From Oscillospiraceae bacterium (GTDB taxonomy: Bacteria > Bacillota > Clostridia > Oscillospirales > Ruminococcaceae): 7,300 bases of DNA. The notes beneath the pieces were generated by a model. It did not search any database. It saw only the letters and a list, made by a program, of their open reading frames with translations, and had not been told where the DNA came from. Of the stretch, positions 6,112 through 7,300 are shown one piece after another. Numbering within the stretch: position 1 is the first letter of the stretch; each line of letters begins with the position of its first letter. The translations under genes were made by a program, and so were the position numbers. The DNA lies in the NCBI GenBank assembly GCA_016302225.1, contig JAEDOB010000104.1, forward strand, positions 1 through 7,300, in the 5' to 3' direction.

Positions 6112-7300
6112 TTGTCAAAGAAAAGCAAATTTGGCGCTTCCAAGCTTTTTACGGCGGGACTTGCCGCTGTATCGGCGGTTATGGCTCTGTCCGTTTCTGC
6201 TTTTGCGGAAGAGACTGCCGATAACGGAGTATTCGGTGAGGGGGCTTTCGAGGTAGTATTATCCGATGTGGTCTATCCGTCATTAAGCTCGTCTGTCAGC
6301 AACGGAAGTATTGATCTTCGTCCCGGGGAATATGAGAGATACATAGACCGTGTCGATCTTCCCGAGGAGGTTGTGGAATTCTATAATAAGCTTTGTGAGT
6401 GGACGGATAATGACGGGGTAGATGATTATCTTATTGACACTTCATTGATTGAGCCTCAAACTGTTAACTTGAACGGCAGCAAGAGAAATTTACGCAGTCT
6501 GACGGCGTTTGAAATAGTAAGTGACGGGAAAATGACACAAGAGGTTTATAACTACTACTTCTCATCATTCACTACAGCAATTGGCGCATTTGACCGTGAC
6601 CACCCCGAGGTATTCTGGTTAAACGGCAAAGTAAAGTCATATTATGGCGTCAATGATACTGAAGACGGCAAGAAAAAGTATATCTTCTACCTTATAGTTT
6701 CTTCCGATGATGGATTTACCGTTCTCAGCGATGAGTACCCTGATGCTTCTTCTGTTAAGAGTGGTATTCAGAAGCGTGATCAGTATATAAGCTCTATTCT
6801 GGGCAGTGCGCCTTCGGGCAATTATCAGAAGGTAAAGTATTTCAACAAGTGGCTCACGGAGAATAATGAGTATAATACTATTGTTGCAGGTCACGGCAGC
6901 GGCGAAGCGCAATCTGTATATGAGTGCATCAGCGCACTTGAGGGCAGAGCAGGCGTTGACGGACCTGCGTACGGAGGATATGCAAGAGCTATGAAGGTTC
7001 TTTGCGACAGGGCAATGATACCTTGTATCCTCGTTGACGGTAAAGACGGCGAAGATCATATGTGGAATTACATAAAGATGGATGACGGCAACTGGTATCT
7101 TGTTGATGTTACCCGGAACGACCCCGCAGGCGAAAGCTCCGGTGCTATTTCCGGCGCTGAATGTGAGGATTATCTGCTTATCGGCTCAAATAATCCCAAG
7201 TCAAGCGGCAGAACAATTATTAATCAGCCCATTCCCAACGGTGTGCAGTTTGTAAACCAACCCAATCTGGCAGCAAATGATTATGTGCCTTCCGAAGATG
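6112..7300 (+). CDS. Secreted transglutaminase-like protein lacking the catalytic cysteine; TTG start, 3' end beyond window
   Basis: The frame is open for 396 codons to the window edge. A TAG at 6109-6111 lies directly before TTG 6112, so translation cannot begin earlier; GGGTGAT (6100-6106) is the ribosome site. The N-terminus (SKKSKFGASKLFTAGLAAVS, then MALSVSAFA before EE) is a signal peptide, likely cut after Ala32. Residues 33-240 are not recognised. Residues about 240-340 look like a bacterial transglutaminase/protease-like (CYK3-related) domain: WLTENNEYN, YECISALEG, GYARAMKVLCDRAMIPCILV, DHMWNYIKMDDGNWYLVDVT. His316 and Asp332 fit the Cys-His-Asp triad. The family's usual cysteine, in a GPVCEGYA-like motif, falls at Tyr287 (GPAYGGYA). 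Cys272, Cys298 and Cys305 are nearby but wrongly placed. It may therefore bind peptide or wall ligands rather than catalyse, or be a decaying enzyme; the frame is intact and the promoter strong, favouring function. No dockerin or anchor is visible in the part present. Confidence 0.82.
   Translation, partial: MSKKSKFGASKLFTAGLAAVSAVMALSVSAFAEETADNGVFGEGAFEVVLSDVVYPSLSSSVSNGSIDLRPGEYERYIDRVDLPEEVVEFYNKLCEWTDNDGVDDYLIDTSLIEPQTVNLNGSKRNLRSLTAFEIVSDGKMTQEVYNYYFSSFTTAIGAFDRDHPEVFWLNGKVKSYYGVNDTEDGKKKYIFYLIVSSDDGFTVLSDEYPDASSVKSGIQKRDQYISSILGSAPSGNYQKVKYFNKWLTENNEYNTIVAGHGSGEAQSVYECISALEGRAGVDGPAYGGYARAMKVLCDRAMIPCILVDGKDGEDHMWNYIKMDDGNWYLVDVTRNDPAGESSGAISGAECEDYLLIGSNNPKSSGRTIINQPIPNGVQFVNQPNLAANDYVPSED

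Noticed and set aside
6637..7059. Minus-strand open frame of 140 codons opposite the transglutaminase-like gene
   Set aside because: The plus-strand frame has a signal peptide and conserved domain; this one has neither and is a shadow.

Overview
The window looks like a chromosomal segment of a Gram-positive, Clostridia-type gut anaerobe, perhaps Ruminococcus or a relative. This rests on strong AGGAGG-like ribosome binding sites, three sigma-A-type promoters with 17-bp spacers, a moderate GC content, and the gene content (polyamine operon, family 27 glycosidase, secreted transglutaminase-like protein). The genus is an inference.

Layout. Positions 1-3268 hold a polyamine operon on the minus strand, transcribed right to left: speD (S-adenosylmethionine decarboxylase, 3268-2456), a short PLP-dependent Orn/Lys/Arg decarboxylase (2338-890), then speE (spermidine synthase, from 836, running off the left edge). 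Together they supply the two precursors of spermidine, aminopropyl donor and diamine, and the enzyme that joins them. A hairpin with T-rich flanks on both sides lies between speD and the decarboxylase and may tune expression of the downstream genes. Positions 3269-3594 form a divergent control region with a promoter for each direction, an inverted repeat and a pair of 18-bp direct repeats 30 bp apart. An EamA/DMT-family membrane transporter follows on the plus strand (3595-4500).

Positions 4527-4663 are a short noncoding element with GC-rich inverted termini and internal nested palindromes, resembling a miniature inverted-repeat element. A cytoplasmic family 27 glycoside hydrolase (4722-5981, probably alpha-galactosidase) comes next. 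A consensus promoter (TTGACA, 17 bp, TATAAT, with extended -10 and A/T tracts upstream) at 6040-6068 then drives a secreted protein starting at a TTG codon (6112) and running off the right edge. That protein has a transglutaminase-like domain in which the expected catalytic cysteine is a tyrosine, while the histidine and aspartate are kept.

No phage, CRISPR, toxin-antitoxin or defence genes are visible. I found no clearly new multi-gene system. The two most unusual items are the transglutaminase-like protein without its cysteine and the inverted-repeat element.
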